Shown here: positions 26,308 to 35,184 of the stretch, in pieces
How the letters are laid out: each line of letters starts with the position of its first letter
Numbering within the stretch: the stretch's first letter is position 1
DNA from: Acidaminobacter sp.
GTDB taxonomy: Bacteria; Bacillota; Clostridia; Peptostreptococcales; Acidaminobacteraceae
Direction: 5' to 3'
Length of the DNA stretch: 64,000 bases
Assembly (NCBI RefSeq): GCF_030247605.1
Contig: NZ_JAOTSB010000002.1
Location: 248,001-312,000 of the forward strand
Made by a program: the position numbers and the translations under genes
Notes under the pieces: model-generated
The model's input: the letters and a program-made list of their open reading frames with translations, nothing else
Database searches by the model: none
Told to the model about the DNA's origin: nothing

Positions 26308-28977
26308 CTATTTTGTTTCATACCAGTTTGAACCCGAATTCATATCCACTTCAATTGGAACTTCAAGCTGGACCGCTGACTCCATATCACTTTTCAACAA
26401 AGCCTTAACAGCTTCCAACTCCTCAGGAACACAATCAATCAGAAGTTCGTCATGAACCTGAAGGATCAGCCTGGACTTGTACCCGCCTTTTTTCAGGTCC
26501 TGATAAACCTTAACCATTGCGATCTTTATGATATCTGCAGCGCTTCCCTGAATAGGTGTATTCATGGCTGTACGTTCTGCAAAAGAACGCAGATTAAAGT
26601 TCTTTGAGTGAATGTCAGGAATATACCGTTTCCTGTTCAGAATGGTCGTCACATAACCATGGGTTCTGCATTGTTCAATGGTCTCATCCAAATATTTTTT
26701 GACATTGGGGTACTTGGCGAAATATTGATCAATATACAGTCGCGCTTCTTTTCTCGTGATCCCGAGATTCTCCGAGAGTCCGTAATCACTCATGCCATAG
26801 ACTATGCCAAAGTTGACTTCTTTTGCACGGCTTCGCTCAAGACTAGTGACCTCTTCCGGCTTTAAATCAAAAACTTGAGCCGCAGTCTGCGTATGAATGT
26901 CCAGATTGTTTTTGAAAGCGTGAATCAACTGCGCATCCTTTGCAAAATGTGCAAGAATCCTGAGCTCAATTTGCGAATAGTCCGCGTCTACCAGTATATG
27001 GTCTGCGCTTGGCAGGAAAACTTTTCTGAGACGTCTGCCAAGTGGCAGTCGAACCGGAATATTTTGCAGATTAGGCTCTGTGGAACTGAGACGCCCGGTA
27101 ATAGCCACAGTTTGATTCAGGCTGGAGTGAATTCTTCCCGTCTCTGGATTGATAACTTGACGCAGTCCATCAATATAAGTACTTTTCAGCTTGCTGTAAG
27201 TTCTGTATTCCATAATTAAGGCAATAATAGGATGATGCTTTTCTAGTTTTTCCAATACATCATGGCTCGTCGAATAACCCGTCTTTGTCTTTTTCTGCGT
27301 TGGCAGACCCAGGCGGTCGAACAAAATTTCGCCAAGCTGCTTAGGCGACTGAATATTAAATGGGCCACCGGCCAGTTCATAGATCTCTGCCTCAAGCTGT
27401 CCAAGTTTTGCAGTGATGAGCAGATCCATATCCTCAATCTCTTTTAGGTCAACATTGAAGCCTTCATATTCCATACTGGCCAAAACCTCAACCAAAGGCA
27501 TTTCGACCTCGTGAAACAGCTGTGTCATATTTTCACTTGAAATTTCTTCTCTCATTTGGACTGCTAAATCAAAAATAGCTCTGGCATTACTCTGAGCGAG
27601 TTTCGCGGCCTGGTGCAGTTCAACCTCAAACAAGGCAACAGACTTGGCGCCTTTTCCAAAAACGGACTCGTCATCTGGAATATTCATTTTTAACCGTTCG
27701 AATGCCATGGCAGAGAGTCTTTCATTAGTCCTGGATGGATCAATCAAATAACGGGCAATGGCGATATCCATACATCCATTTTCCAGCACATAGTCCAGCT
27801 GATAAGACAATAAATACTCTCTCTTCAAGTCATAGCTCCACTTTTCAATATCTCCGCGAGGTCCCATTGTCATCAGAAATTCAGATGCAAGATTTTTTCC
27901 TTCTTCTTCAGGAATAAAACAAGCTCGATCCTTCAGCGCAACACCTACGCCTCTGAAGCGCAGATCCCTGACGTGAATCTTCTCAATCAGACTGTAGATC
28001 GCAGCTTGGCCTGACCTCGCCGCTTCATCCATGAGATCCCTTAAAGCCGTGGAATCCTCAATCCAGGAGACATCCTCTGAGTCCATTGCAGGTGAAGCAC
28101 TGTCCACATGGTCAGATTCCGTCTTCAGCCTGCCCATGAGCGACTTCAGTTCATAAAGGGAAAACAAAGCTCTGGCAGCTTCGAGTTTAGGCTCTCTCAG
28201 TGCAAATTCGTCCACCTCAAATTCCAGCGGCACATTAGTCTCAATTCTCGCCAGCGACTTGCTCATGAGCGCCTGGTTCGCATAAGTCTCAACTAACCCT
28301 CGAAGGCGTTTGTTTTCAATATCTTCAAAGTTTTGTACAACCGCTTCTACACTTTTATAGGTCTCCAGCAACTTTATGGCTGTCTTTGGCCCAACGCCCG
28401 GAATCCCGGGAATGTTGTCAGACGTGTCCCCGCTAAGCCCTTTGAAATCAATGAGCTGCAGCGGTGTGAGACTGTACTCTTTAAGGATCGCGTCCGCGTC
28501 ATAAGTCTCAATCTGACTGATCCCCTTTTTCGTAATCAGCACCTCAATCTGGTCGTCCACCAACTGCAAAGCATCCTTGTCCCCAGTGACAATCAGAACC
28601 TTCAAGCCACGCTCACCGCAGCGCTTTGATACCGTGCCAATCAAATCGTCCGCTTCGAAGCCTTCGAGTTCCATTCTATGAATGTTCAGGGCATCGAGGA
28701 TTTCCTTCAAAATGGGCACCTGAACTCTGAGTTCCTCAGGCATCCCTTTTCGCGTTCCCTTGTACTGGTCATAGGCAATATGTCTGAAAGTCGGCCCCTT
28801 GAGGTCGAAGGCCACGGTCATGTATTCCGGTTCATAGGTTTCAAACATTTTATAAATCATGGATAAAAATCCATGGATCGCATTCGTTGGAACACCGTCT
28901 TTGTTGGTCAATGGCGGCAGCGCAAAAAAAGCGCGGTTCAACAGACTATTCCCGTCTATGATCATAATTTTTTTCAA
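26308..28977 (-). CDS. polA: DNA polymerase I
   Basis: An 889-residue Pol I for Okazaki fragment processing and repair. The N-terminal 5' nuclease (about 1-290) shows GFEADDLIGT and GDTSDNIPGIPGVGPKTA. The middle 3'-5' exonuclease-like domain (about 300-480) lacks the metal-binding D-x-E motif (AAIYSLIEKIHV where FDxEtt is expected), so proofreading is probably absent. The polymerase has motif A DADYSQIELR, motif B RSRAKEVNFGIVYG and motif C LQVHDELL. coaE follows. Confidence 0.97.
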   Translation of the reverse strand: MKKIMIIDGNSLLNRAFFALPPLTNKDGVPTNAIHGFLSMIYKMFETYEPEYMTVAFDLKGPTFRHIAYDQYKGTRKGMPEELRVQVPILKEILDALNIHRMELEGFEADDLIGTVSKRCGERGLKVLIVTGDKDALQLVDDQIEVLITKKGISQIETYDADAILKEYSLTPLQLIDFKGLSGDTSDNIPGIPGVGPKTAIKLLETYKSVEAVVQNFEDIENKRLRGLVETYANQALMSKSLARIETNVPLEFEVDEFALREPKLEAARALFSLYELKSLMGRLKTESDHVDSASPAMDSEDVSWIEDSTALRDLMDEAARSGQAAIYSLIEKIHVRDLRFRGVGVALKDRACFIPEEEGKNLASEFLMTMGPRGDIEKWSYDLKREYLLSYQLDYVLENGCMDIAIARYLIDPSRTNERLSAMAFERLKMNIPDDESVFGKGAKSVALFEVELHQAAKLAQSNARAIFDLAVQMREEISSENMTQLFHEVEMPLVEVLASMEYEGFNVDLKEIEDMDLLITAKLGQLEAEIYELAGGPFNIQSPKQLGEILFDRLGLPTQKKTKTGYSTSHDVLEKLEKHHPIIALIMEYRTYSKLKSTYIDGLRQVINPETGRIHSSLNQTVAITGRLSSTEPNLQNIPVRLPLGRRLRKVFLPSADHILVDADYSQIELRILAHFAKDAQLIHAFKNNLDIHTQTAAQVFDLKPEEVTSLERSRAKEVNFGIVYGMSDYGLSENLGITRKEARLYIDQYFAKYPNVKKYLDETIEQCRTHGYVTTILNRKRYIPDIHSKNFNLRSFAERTAMNTPIQGSAADIIKIAMVKVYQDLKKGGYKSRLILQVHDELLIDCVPEELEAVKALLKSDMESAVQLEVPIEVDMNSGSNWYETK

Positions 28978-29054
28978 ATTCTTTCCACTCCTCTGAAACG
29001 TTTTTCACAATGGCTTTTGAAACATTTAACCTGCTTTAGTGCCTTGTAAAGTCT

Positions 29055-29063
29055 ATTGTATCA
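29055..29063 (-). promoter_or_regulatory. Possible extended -10 promoter of polA
   Basis: On the minus strand CTGATACAAT gives TG-n-TACAAT, an extended -10, about 80 bases before the polA ATG. No convincing -35 is at 16-18 bases. Weak evidence. Confidence 0.4.
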
Positions 29064-29095
29064 GAAAATTCGTCAAAAAGCCTTTTCAAAGAACT

Positions 29096-29154
29096 TTAGC
29101 CGATGGTTTCATAATCTTCCACCCTTCTTTGCCGGACAAATGACCATCGGCTAA
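29096..29154. repeat. 12-bp inverted repeat with 35-base spacer
   Basis: TTAGCCGATGGT (29096-29107) and ACCATCGGCTAA (29143-29154) are perfect inverted repeats. They lie between the terminator after the anti-sigma gene and the polA start region. Function unknown; no open frame of note lies inside. Confidence 0.6.
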
Positions 29155-29172
29155 TAAAATCCCAAACAAAAA

Positions 29173-29192
29173 CCCCCTTCCTTCGAAGGGGG
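29173..29192 (-). terminator. Terminator of the ECF sigma/anti-sigma operon
   Basis: An 8-bp stem (CCCCCTTC / GAAGGGGG, loop CTTC) is followed on the minus strand by TTTTTGTTT, 12 bases past the stop of the DUF4349 gene. Confidence 0.88.
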
Positions 29193-29204
29193 CATAATCA
29201 CCAT

Positions 29205-30509
29205 TTACAAACTTTGCTTTCTATTTCTGAGAAACTTCCTGACAAATCTCAGTACCAGATAAAGCACTGCACCAAAGATCAAAAGAAACGGCAGAATAGC
29301 CACCAGACCGACCAGGATTGTCTGAAACATTTGAACCACCGCGTTGATGCTGCGGATGAAGTTGGCTCTCATTCTATCAAACAGATTGTCGTCCAGCGTT
29401 GTAATGGTACTCTCGCTCAGCGGCTTCTCATTCAGACTGACCTGAATAGACGACATTTGGAGGGATTTGTCATAACTCTTGATAATCGCATTCAAACTGT
29501 CAATCTCTGTGCGAACGTTGGCGAGCTGCAGATCAATTTCCATAATATCCTCAATGACTTCCGCGCGCTGGAGCAGCTCTCTGAGTCTGAGCTCTCTGGC
29601 TTCCAGGTTCTTGATCCTGCTCTGGGTATCCACATAGTTTTCTGTCACATCATAGGATGAAATATTGGAATGTGTTACAGTTCCCAAAGTCTTGATCTGC
29701 TGCATGGCGGCGTCAAAGCGGGTGCTTGGAATTCGAAGGCTGACGGTTCCGCCCTGAAGATCGCCGCGACGGCCGTTGTTGTCATAAATAGGCGTCGAGT
29801 AGGTATCTGCGCTCTCTATATAGCCCTCAAGGGCCTTCACGATCTCTTCGATTTGGGTGTAGGCTGTGTCGAACTCCTCGACCTCCAGGCTCACCGAACC
29901 ATTTCGAATGATCATTTTGCCAAAGAGCGAAGGATCAAACACGTCCGATGAACCGGGCGCAGCGCCGGGCTCCACTGGTGCTGACTGGGTTTCCCCAAAA
30001 CCTTTGGCGTTATTCATGCTTTCTTCAAAGACAACCGTCCCATCTCTGTCCATGGAAGCAGCGGGCATTTCTGCGGGTGCAGGGGCACCGCCCATGGCCA
30101 TATCAATGGAGGCTTCCTCAGATTTAGCTTTTGAAAGCAAATTTCTCAACGGATTACCGGCTGTTCCTACGACGACGATGGCAATGATCAGCACAGCGGC
30201 GATCCCGCTAAGTACTTTGAATGACGTTGAGTGTGTAAAGTTAGAAATCCTTGAACTCTTTGAAACCAATTTCACATTGGCTTCTTCAACTAATCTGGCG
30301 TGAAGTTCTTCTTCAAATCCATCAGGCAGCGCTTTGAGTGGCATGGCAGCCAGCTCCCCCTTAAGAAGCGTTAAGTCTTCAAGATAGGAACGGCAATCCG
30401 AACACTGTTCAAGATGGGCTTCGACCTCAGCCAGAGCACGGGGTTCCATCTCATAGTTTTCTCTTTCCAAATAATCGTGCAAATGGTCTATTGAACAGGT
30501 GTTAAGCAT
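29205..30509 (-). CDS. Membrane anti-sigma factor with zinc-finger and DUF4349
   Basis: A 434-residue protein. The N-terminus is a cytoplasmic zf-HC2 anti-sigma zinc finger with H-x3-C-x2-C in HLEQCSDC (about 33-40). A membrane segment near 95-117 follows. The extracytoplasmic DUF4349 region has the coiled-coil stretch NLEARELRLRELLQRAEVIEDIMEIDLQLANVRTEIDSL. A second membrane segment and a basic tail end the protein. It probably holds the ECF sigma factor at the membrane until an envelope signal arrives. Its ATG shares a base with the sigma stop (TGATG), showing coupling. Confidence 0.88.
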   Translation of the reverse strand: MLNTCSIDHLHDYLERENYEMEPRALAEVEAHLEQCSDCRSYLEDLTLLKGELAAMPLKALPDGFEEELHARLVEEANVKLVSKSSRISNFTHSTSFKVLSGIAAVLIIAIVVVGTAGNPLRNLLSKAKSEEASIDMAMGGAPAPAEMPAASMDRDGTVVFEESMNNAKGFGETQSAPVEPGAAPGSSDVFDPSLFGKMIIRNGSVSLEVEEFDTAYTQIEEIVKALEGYIESADTYSTPIYDNNGRRGDLQGGTVSLRIPSTRFDAAMQQIKTLGTVTHSNISSYDVTENYVDTQSRIKNLEARELRLRELLQRAEVIEDIMEIDLQLANVRTEIDSLNAIIKSYDKSLQMSSIQVSLNEKPLSESTITTLDDNLFDRMRANFIRSINAVVQMFQTILVGLVAILPFLLIFGAVLYLVLRFVRKFLRNRKQSL

Positions 30510-31099
30510 CAGATCGTCCCTCCTTCCTGAATCTTGTTGCTTCGTTCATTGAGTATTATGGAACGCAGACCGTGGCGCCCTCGGCTTATTCTTGATTTGA
30601 CGGTACCCACAGAACAATTCTCAATGGCACCAATCTCTTCATAGGAAAAACCGTAAACGTCTCGGAGCAGTACTGCGGTTTTTTGAAACTCCGGTATTTT
30701 TCCAAGTGCAGAAAGCAGCTGACCGGCCACTTCTTTTTGCTCAAGTCGTACGGCAGGATCAGCAGATTCTTCAGCAACAAGTTGAATTGAAACTTTTTCT
30801 TCAGTATCATCTACGGATAAAGTCATTACCTTTTTGCGCTTTCTCAGCTGATCACGGCACGTGTTGACGGTAATGGTGTAAAGCCAGGTTGAAAACTCTG
30901 AGTTTTCCTTAAATTTGTCCAGACCTTTGAAGACCTTGATCAGCGTCTCTTGTGTCGCGTCCTTGGCGTCTTCCTCATTGCCAAGCATTCTCCAGGCAAT
31001 GTTATAAGCGTAGACTTGATATTTGGAGATGAGCAGTTCAAAGCTGTGCACGTCGCCCTGCTTACTCTTTTGGATCAATACTGCGTCATTGGATGTCAA
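30509..31099 (-). CDS. ECF-family RNA polymerase sigma factor
   Basis: A 196-residue group 4 sigma factor. Region 2 is seen in FELLISKYQVYAYNIAWRMLGNEEDAKDATQETLIKVFKGLDKF and STWLYTITVNTCRDQLRKRK (-10 recognition). Region 4 is in FQKTAVLLRDVYGFSYEEIGAIENCSVGTVKSRISRGRHGLR (-35 recognition). The start is TTG, with GGGAGGG eight bases upstream. It is co-encoded with its likely anti-sigma factor and preceded by a promoter of ECF type, suggesting autoregulation. Confidence 0.95.
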   Translation of the reverse strand: MTSNDAVLIQKSKQGDVHSFELLISKYQVYAYNIAWRMLGNEEDAKDATQETLIKVFKGLDKFKENSEFSTWLYTITVNTCRDQLRKRKKVMTLSVDDTEEKVSIQLVAEESADPAVRLEQKEVAGQLLSALGKIPEFQKTAVLLRDVYGFSYEEIGAIENCSVGTVKSRISRGRHGLRSIILNERSNKIQEGGTI

Positions 31100-31135
31100 C
31101 TTGAATCCCTCCCTCGATCGAGGCTTTCAGTGCTT

Positions 31136-31163
31136 TAGACGCCACACTGCCTCAATTGGTTCC
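31136..31163 (-). promoter_or_regulatory. ECF-type promoter, probably autoregulatory
   Basis: On the minus strand: GGAACC (31158-31163), 16-base spacer, CGTCTA (31136-31141), about 37 bases before the sigma gene. This fits the GGAAC...CGTC pattern of ECF sigma promoters rather than a housekeeping one. Confidence 0.72.
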
Positions 31164-31241
31164 AAGCATTCATACCCAAGACGCCAAAAGATTCACATCC
31201 AAATGTGAAAATTAAAGCAGAGTCGTTACATCCGCCAAAAT

Positions 31242-31266
31242 AAAAAACCGCAGCCGAAGCTGCGGT
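31242..31266 (-). terminator. Terminator after the YdjM-like gene
   Basis: An 8-bp GC-rich stem (ACCGCAGC / GCTGCGGT) with a CGAA/TTCG loop is followed on the minus strand by TTTTTA, 12 bases past the stop. Confidence 0.9.
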
Positions 31267-31277
31267 CAACATTACCA

Positions 31278-32219
31278 CTATCCCTCGAGTACCGGGATCC
31301 ATTTGTTTTGCTTATACGGGTGGAAATAGGACTCCACAATCTCGCCGTTTCTGTCGAGGTACAGCGTGCCATGATGGAGAAAGCTGTTCTTCATATAATA
31401 TCTCAGATCAATTGCCTTCAACTCTATATGGTTGTCATGCTCCACCACTTCAAGATGAATATTGGGGCTGAATCTTCTGAAATAGCGTCCAAGATTCGAC
31501 TGATCGAACGTCCCGAGATGCTGTGAGTCCTTTTTATAGTATTTTGCTATAATCTGAAGCTTTCTCGTAAAGAGATTATATTTTCCAACGATATGATGAC
31601 TCTTCGTATCTGCGACAAAATCCCATTTATAAAACGCTTTCAAGGACGGGAGAATTGTAACGCGCTTGAAAGCGTACTGCCGGGAGATTGCTGTCGCCAC
31701 ATGATGGTGTGCCCTCTGCTTCATCTTCCACCGCATTGCGAGGTAAACTGCAAACAAAAGCACAACCGCTGCGTACTGCAGAAGTGATTTCTCCCCAGAG
31801 AAAATCAGATAAATCGCCAACAAGGTAATAAACGGATCATAAAGCGTCAGTAAGTTCAACTTGCGCTTTTTCTTAAACAGCATTGCGCCGTAGGAATTGA
31901 GAATGTCAAAAATCGTGTGGGATAATGCCCCCATCAGAGTCCAGAAAAACACTTCAAAGGACAGCGAACCCGGCATCATGACCGAAAGCCCTAAAGTGAT
32001 CAAACCGGAGAAAATAGTGAGCGCCGGCAGCGAATGTGACCATCCGCGATGATGCTTCAAATAAGTCATTTCGTCAGAAAACAGTCGAATGACCACGTCT
32101 GAGTCAGGAATCATAGCACCAATTGCAGCGCCAATCGCAACAGGATTGTCCAGGCTTGGGGTGGTCCCTGAAAAAGTGGAAATTGCGAGACCAATGACAC
32201 CATGGGTTATTGGATCCAT
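31278..32219 (-). CDS. YdjM/DUF457 family membrane-bound metal-dependent hydrolase
   Basis: A 313-residue membrane protein. The N-terminal part has the family text MDPITHGVIGLAIS and ETYLKHHRGWSHS-like H-R-G-x-S-H (YLKHHRGWSHSLPAL), then LMGALSHTIFDILNSYG; these His/Asp residues suggest metal binding. About four hydrophobic segments follow. The C-terminal half (about 190-310) is soluble. The family is named as a hydrolase by homology, and the substrate is unknown. AGGAG precedes the ATG at 32219, chosen over an upstream start at 32258. Confidence 0.85.
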   Translation of the reverse strand: MDPITHGVIGLAISTFSGTTPSLDNPVAIGAAIGAMIPDSDVVIRLFSDEMTYLKHHRGWSHSLPALTIFSGLITLGLSVMMPGSLSFEVFFWTLMGALSHTIFDILNSYGAMLFKKKRKLNLLTLYDPFITLLAIYLIFSGEKSLLQYAAVVLLFAVYLAMRWKMKQRAHHHVATAISRQYAFKRVTILPSLKAFYKWDFVADTKSHHIVGKYNLFTRKLQIIAKYYKKDSQHLGTFDQSNLGRYFRRFSPNIHLEVVEHDNHIELKAIDLRYYMKNSFLHHGTLYLDRNGEIVESYFHPYKQNKWIPVLEG

Positions 32220-32296
32220 TTCACCGCTCCTCATAACATTATGCAAACATAATACCACATCTCCCCCCCAGTCGCAAGGTTATGGACCAATAAAAA

Positions 32297-32318
32297 GGAT
32301 GCGCTTTAAAGCGCACCC
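32297..32318 (-). terminator. Terminator of the LTA-synthase-like gene
   Basis: A 10-bp stem around GCGCTTTAAAGCGC (one wobble pair) is followed on the minus strand by CCTTTTTA. It lies 13 bases past the stop. Confidence 0.85.
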
Positions 32319-32330
32319 CCATTGGTTTAA

Positions 32331-34862
32331 TCATTTTGATGGCGTGTAACGCACCAGCGACTTGCCCTCCCTCACAAAGAGGTTGGTCCTGATCGCTATG
32401 TCCTGTTTCTTATCCTCACTCATTCTGCCGTCACTGGTAATGACCATATAGACAGGATTATTCTCGACAAACTGCAGCAAGTCCTCCGGATCATTCTTAA
32501 GCGCATCAGCATCTATTGCGATCTTATCGACTTTCAAATAACCCAATCTATAATACTTCTCAAAGGAGTCCACGACAATGACAAAACGCCCTAAAGCATC
32601 GCGATAATTGTCGTAAAGATATTTTGAAAAATCAATGGACCGGTCATCAGAAAATGAGATCATCATGGCATCTTTATGCCGGCTGAGCCAGCTCAAAGAG
32701 CGTTTAAGATCCAGCTGCGTCAGACCGCCGCTCATTTTTGCATCCAGGAACGATTTCTTGCTGGCATCCTTAAGAGGCTGTTCCAGAAGTGAGGAAAACT
32801 GTCCGAGGTTATCCATAGCGACGATTTCTCCATCCTCAGTCCATGAATAATCAAGCGCTAACACGCGATCTCCTGCCTCATAAGCCATGTCCAGCGCTTC
32901 CTTTGTATTGGTCCCTTCAACGCCGTTTACCGGTGGACCGCCCACAAAGACCACTTCCTGGCCGATGGTTTCAACACCGCCCTTATTTTCAGATCCGTCA
33001 GACTTAGCCAAATGACCAAAGTAGGTTGTCGCGTCCGCGAGAAGGTTATTGTCCAGAATATACTTGGATGCCTCAAATTCCTCCTTGACCTTATTGTACT
33101 GCAAATAGCAAAGATTGATGTCAACCGGCTCCCCGGTTTGACGGTTCCACGCCCTCGAGTTATTGAAGATGTAATCCCTGGACATTTCGAAGACATAGTC
33201 TTCGCTGATAAAGGAACCATAAGCAGTATAAGCCTGGAATGCCGCAATGCCCCCGGTTGTATTCACGAGATCCTGGCCAAAAATCAGATAGTTGTCATTA
33301 GGGATCCCCATGAGGTTCATGATTGTAGGCAGAAAATCGACTTGCGTGCCAATGTTGCTCACCGTTTCACTGACGCCTGATTCCGGCGTATGGATAATCA
33401 GCGGAATATGAAGCATTTCGTCAAACTCATAAGGCTTTCCAAGATAATCATCCAAAATTGTCTTGGACTCCAGATCTGTTATAACCAGGCCGTGGTGATC
33501 GCCATAGAGCGCAATGACAGAATTCTCGTACATGCCGGCTTCTTTTAGCATCTCAAAGAAATAAGCCAGCGCATTATCTGTATAGCGCACAGATTGAAGA
33601 TAATCTCCAAAAAGAGTGCCCTGGTGCTCAGGCTTCAGCGTAATTTCCTGAAGATCAGCAGGCAGCTGATAAGGATGATGGTTGCTGAGAGTGATAAAAA
33701 ATCCGTAAAAAGGCTGCTGATAAGTCTTTAAAAGTTCGACGGACTGCTCATAAAACTCAAAATCATTCAAGCCGAAGCCAAGTGGTTCAGTAATGGTAAA
33801 GTCCTTCTCACTGTAAAACCTCTCGAAGCCCTGGCCTGGATATGCGAGATCCCTTCCCCAAAAATCACCTTTGTACCCATGAAACGCAAGCGCGGTATAA
33901 CCCTGATCCCTGAGCTGCCATGGCAAACCTCTGAAGGTGTTTTCCTGATAGAGCGCGTAAGATTGTCCATAAACAGTTGGATAAATGGCGTTGTTGGTCG
34001 CGAACTCAGCATCTGAAGTATTTCCCATGCCAAGCTGTTGGTAATAATTATCAAAATAGAGCGTATCATTTCCAATTAACGAATTTAAAAAAGGCGTTAA
34101 TGCCTGCCCCTCATAGTCTCTATTGACTACAAAATTTTGGAAGGACTCAATCTGGATGACGATTAAGTTCCTGCCTTCCCCTATCCCCCAGTGCTTTTGT
34201 GCCTTCAGGGCTTCAAGATCTTGATAGATCGCGTTTTTTTGCCCGACCATGCTCAAAATCTCCAGTTGGTCCGTCTGCAAATTCATCACTTTTCCACTGA
34301 CACTGGTGACCAAATCCTCGACATGAAAAGTAAAAAACTCTCTGGCACCAATATTTTCTGTATAAGCAATCCTGAGCTGCGGCACCGAAAACAGAACACC
34401 CATGACTGCAGGCAATATCACGAGCAGCCGCCAGCGAATCGAAAAGCGTTCCCCTTGTTTGTGGAGTAAGGCTGTTAATAGAACCCAGAGCGGTATATCT
34501 ATCAAAGCTATAAAATGCTTTGGTGATAAAATGGCCAGTATACTGTCACCAATATCTCCAATCACTCCAACATTCTGGAGGATCTTGACAGTGGCTCTGG
34601 CGTTGAATTGTTTAAAGTAGACAACATCAACCAAAAATATGACCGATACGACGCTATAGATCACTACAAAGCTCCATGCCCCTTTATGTTTTCCCGCCTT
34701 TTCCAGGGCGAAAAATATCCATAAGGTCATCATCACAGTCAGAATGACGGTCAGCAGACTGCCTTCTGACATCTGGATCATCTCATAATAAAAGTGCCAT
34801 TTAAGGCTCATCAGAGCGACGAGCGCAATCAGCAAAAATAATATCTTCTTCAAACCCTTCAC
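32331..34862 (-). CDS. LTA-synthase-type sulfatase-fold protein with GDPD-like C-terminal domain
   Basis: An 843-residue membrane enzyme. Five hydrophobic segments (about 5-160) precede an LtaS-type alkaline-phosphatase/sulfatase domain (about 228-560). The metal-site Glu is in IQIES (Glu239), the likely nucleophile is Thr282 in GNTSDAEF, and GDHHG lies at 454-458. Family enzymes move glycerol-phosphate from phosphatidylglycerol to a growing chain or glycolipid. Residues about 636-835 look like a glycerophosphodiester phosphodiesterase domain: TNTKEALDMAYEAGDRVLAL, then WTEDGEIVAMDN. The expected HR, E-x-D and HD catalytic residues are changed, so this domain is probably inactive. No operon partner. 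Confidence 0.88.
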   Translation of the reverse strand: MKGLKKILFLLIALVALMSLKWHFYYEMIQMSEGSLLTVILTVMMTLWIFFALEKAGKHKGAWSFVVIYSVVSVIFLVDVVYFKQFNARATVKILQNVGVIGDIGDSILAILSPKHFIALIDIPLWVLLTALLHKQGERFSIRWRLLVILPAVMGVLFSVPQLRIAYTENIGAREFFTFHVEDLVTSVSGKVMNLQTDQLEILSMVGQKNAIYQDLEALKAQKHWGIGEGRNLIVIQIESFQNFVVNRDYEGQALTPFLNSLIGNDTLYFDNYYQQLGMGNTSDAEFATNNAIYPTVYGQSYALYQENTFRGLPWQLRDQGYTALAFHGYKGDFWGRDLAYPGQGFERFYSEKDFTITEPLGFGLNDFEFYEQSVELLKTYQQPFYGFFITLSNHHPYQLPADLQEITLKPEHQGTLFGDYLQSVRYTDNALAYFFEMLKEAGMYENSVIALYGDHHGLVITDLESKTILDDYLGKPYEFDEMLHIPLIIHTPESGVSETVSNIGTQVDFLPTIMNLMGIPNDNYLIFGQDLVNTTGGIAAFQAYTAYGSFISEDYVFEMSRDYIFNNSRAWNRQTGEPVDINLCYLQYNKVKEEFEASKYILDNNLLADATTYFGHLAKSDGSENKGGVETIGQEVVFVGGPPVNGVEGTNTKEALDMAYEAGDRVLALDYSWTEDGEIVAMDNLGQFSSLLEQPLKDASKKSFLDAKMSGGLTQLDLKRSLSWLSRHKDAMMISFSDDRSIDFSKYLYDNYRDALGRFVIVVDSFEKYYRLGYLKVDKIAIDADALKNDPEDLLQFVENNPVYMVITSDGRMSEDKKQDIAIRTNLFVREGKSLVRYTPSK

Positions 34863-34957
34863 CAGATCCTTTCTTCACTTGATGATTATATTACAAACAC
34901 CCCCCTACATTCCATAGGGTACCGTTTTTTAATATTTAAATTGTTCAAAATTAACCC

Positions 34958-34987
34958 TTGAACTCAGTGTATACTCTGTGCTATTAT
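34958..34987 (+). promoter_or_regulatory. Promoter of tRNA-Leu(CAA)
   Basis: -35 TTGAAC (34958-34963), 18-base spacer, -10 TATTAT (34982-34987), about 34 bases before the tRNA. Confidence 0.72.
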
Positions 34988-35020
34988 AAGTCTTGCAGGT
35001 CATGATTTATACCTGATTGC

Positions 35021-35104
35021 GCCCGAGTGATGGAACGGCAGACATAGCTGACTCAAAATCAGCCGCCGCGAGGCGTGGCGGTTCGAATCCGCCTTCGGGC
35101 ACCA
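35021..35104 (+). tRNA. tRNA-Leu, anticodon CAA
   Basis: An 84-base class II tRNA. The acceptor stem GCCCGAG pairs with CTTCGGGC region, followed by encoded ACCA. The anticodon stem GCTGA/TCAGC encloses CTCAAAA with anticodon CAA. A long variable arm (CGCCGCGAGGCGTGGCG region) and the T loop GTTCGAATCC are present. It reads UUG. Confidence 0.95.
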
Positions 35105-35153
35105 AAAGAATAAAGCCCCTGAAGCAGATGCTTCAGGGGCTTTATTCTTTTGG
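35102..35153. terminator. Long perfect hairpin terminator overlapping the tRNA CCA end
   Basis: Arms 35102-35125 and 35130-35153 form a perfect 24-bp stem with loop AGAT. The GC-rich core GCCCCTGAAGC is flanked by A/T runs, so it can terminate in both directions. The left arm includes the CCA of the tRNA. Confidence 0.88.
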
Positions 35154-35184
35154 TCATTAAAGTGTCACTGCACTCACATTCCGG

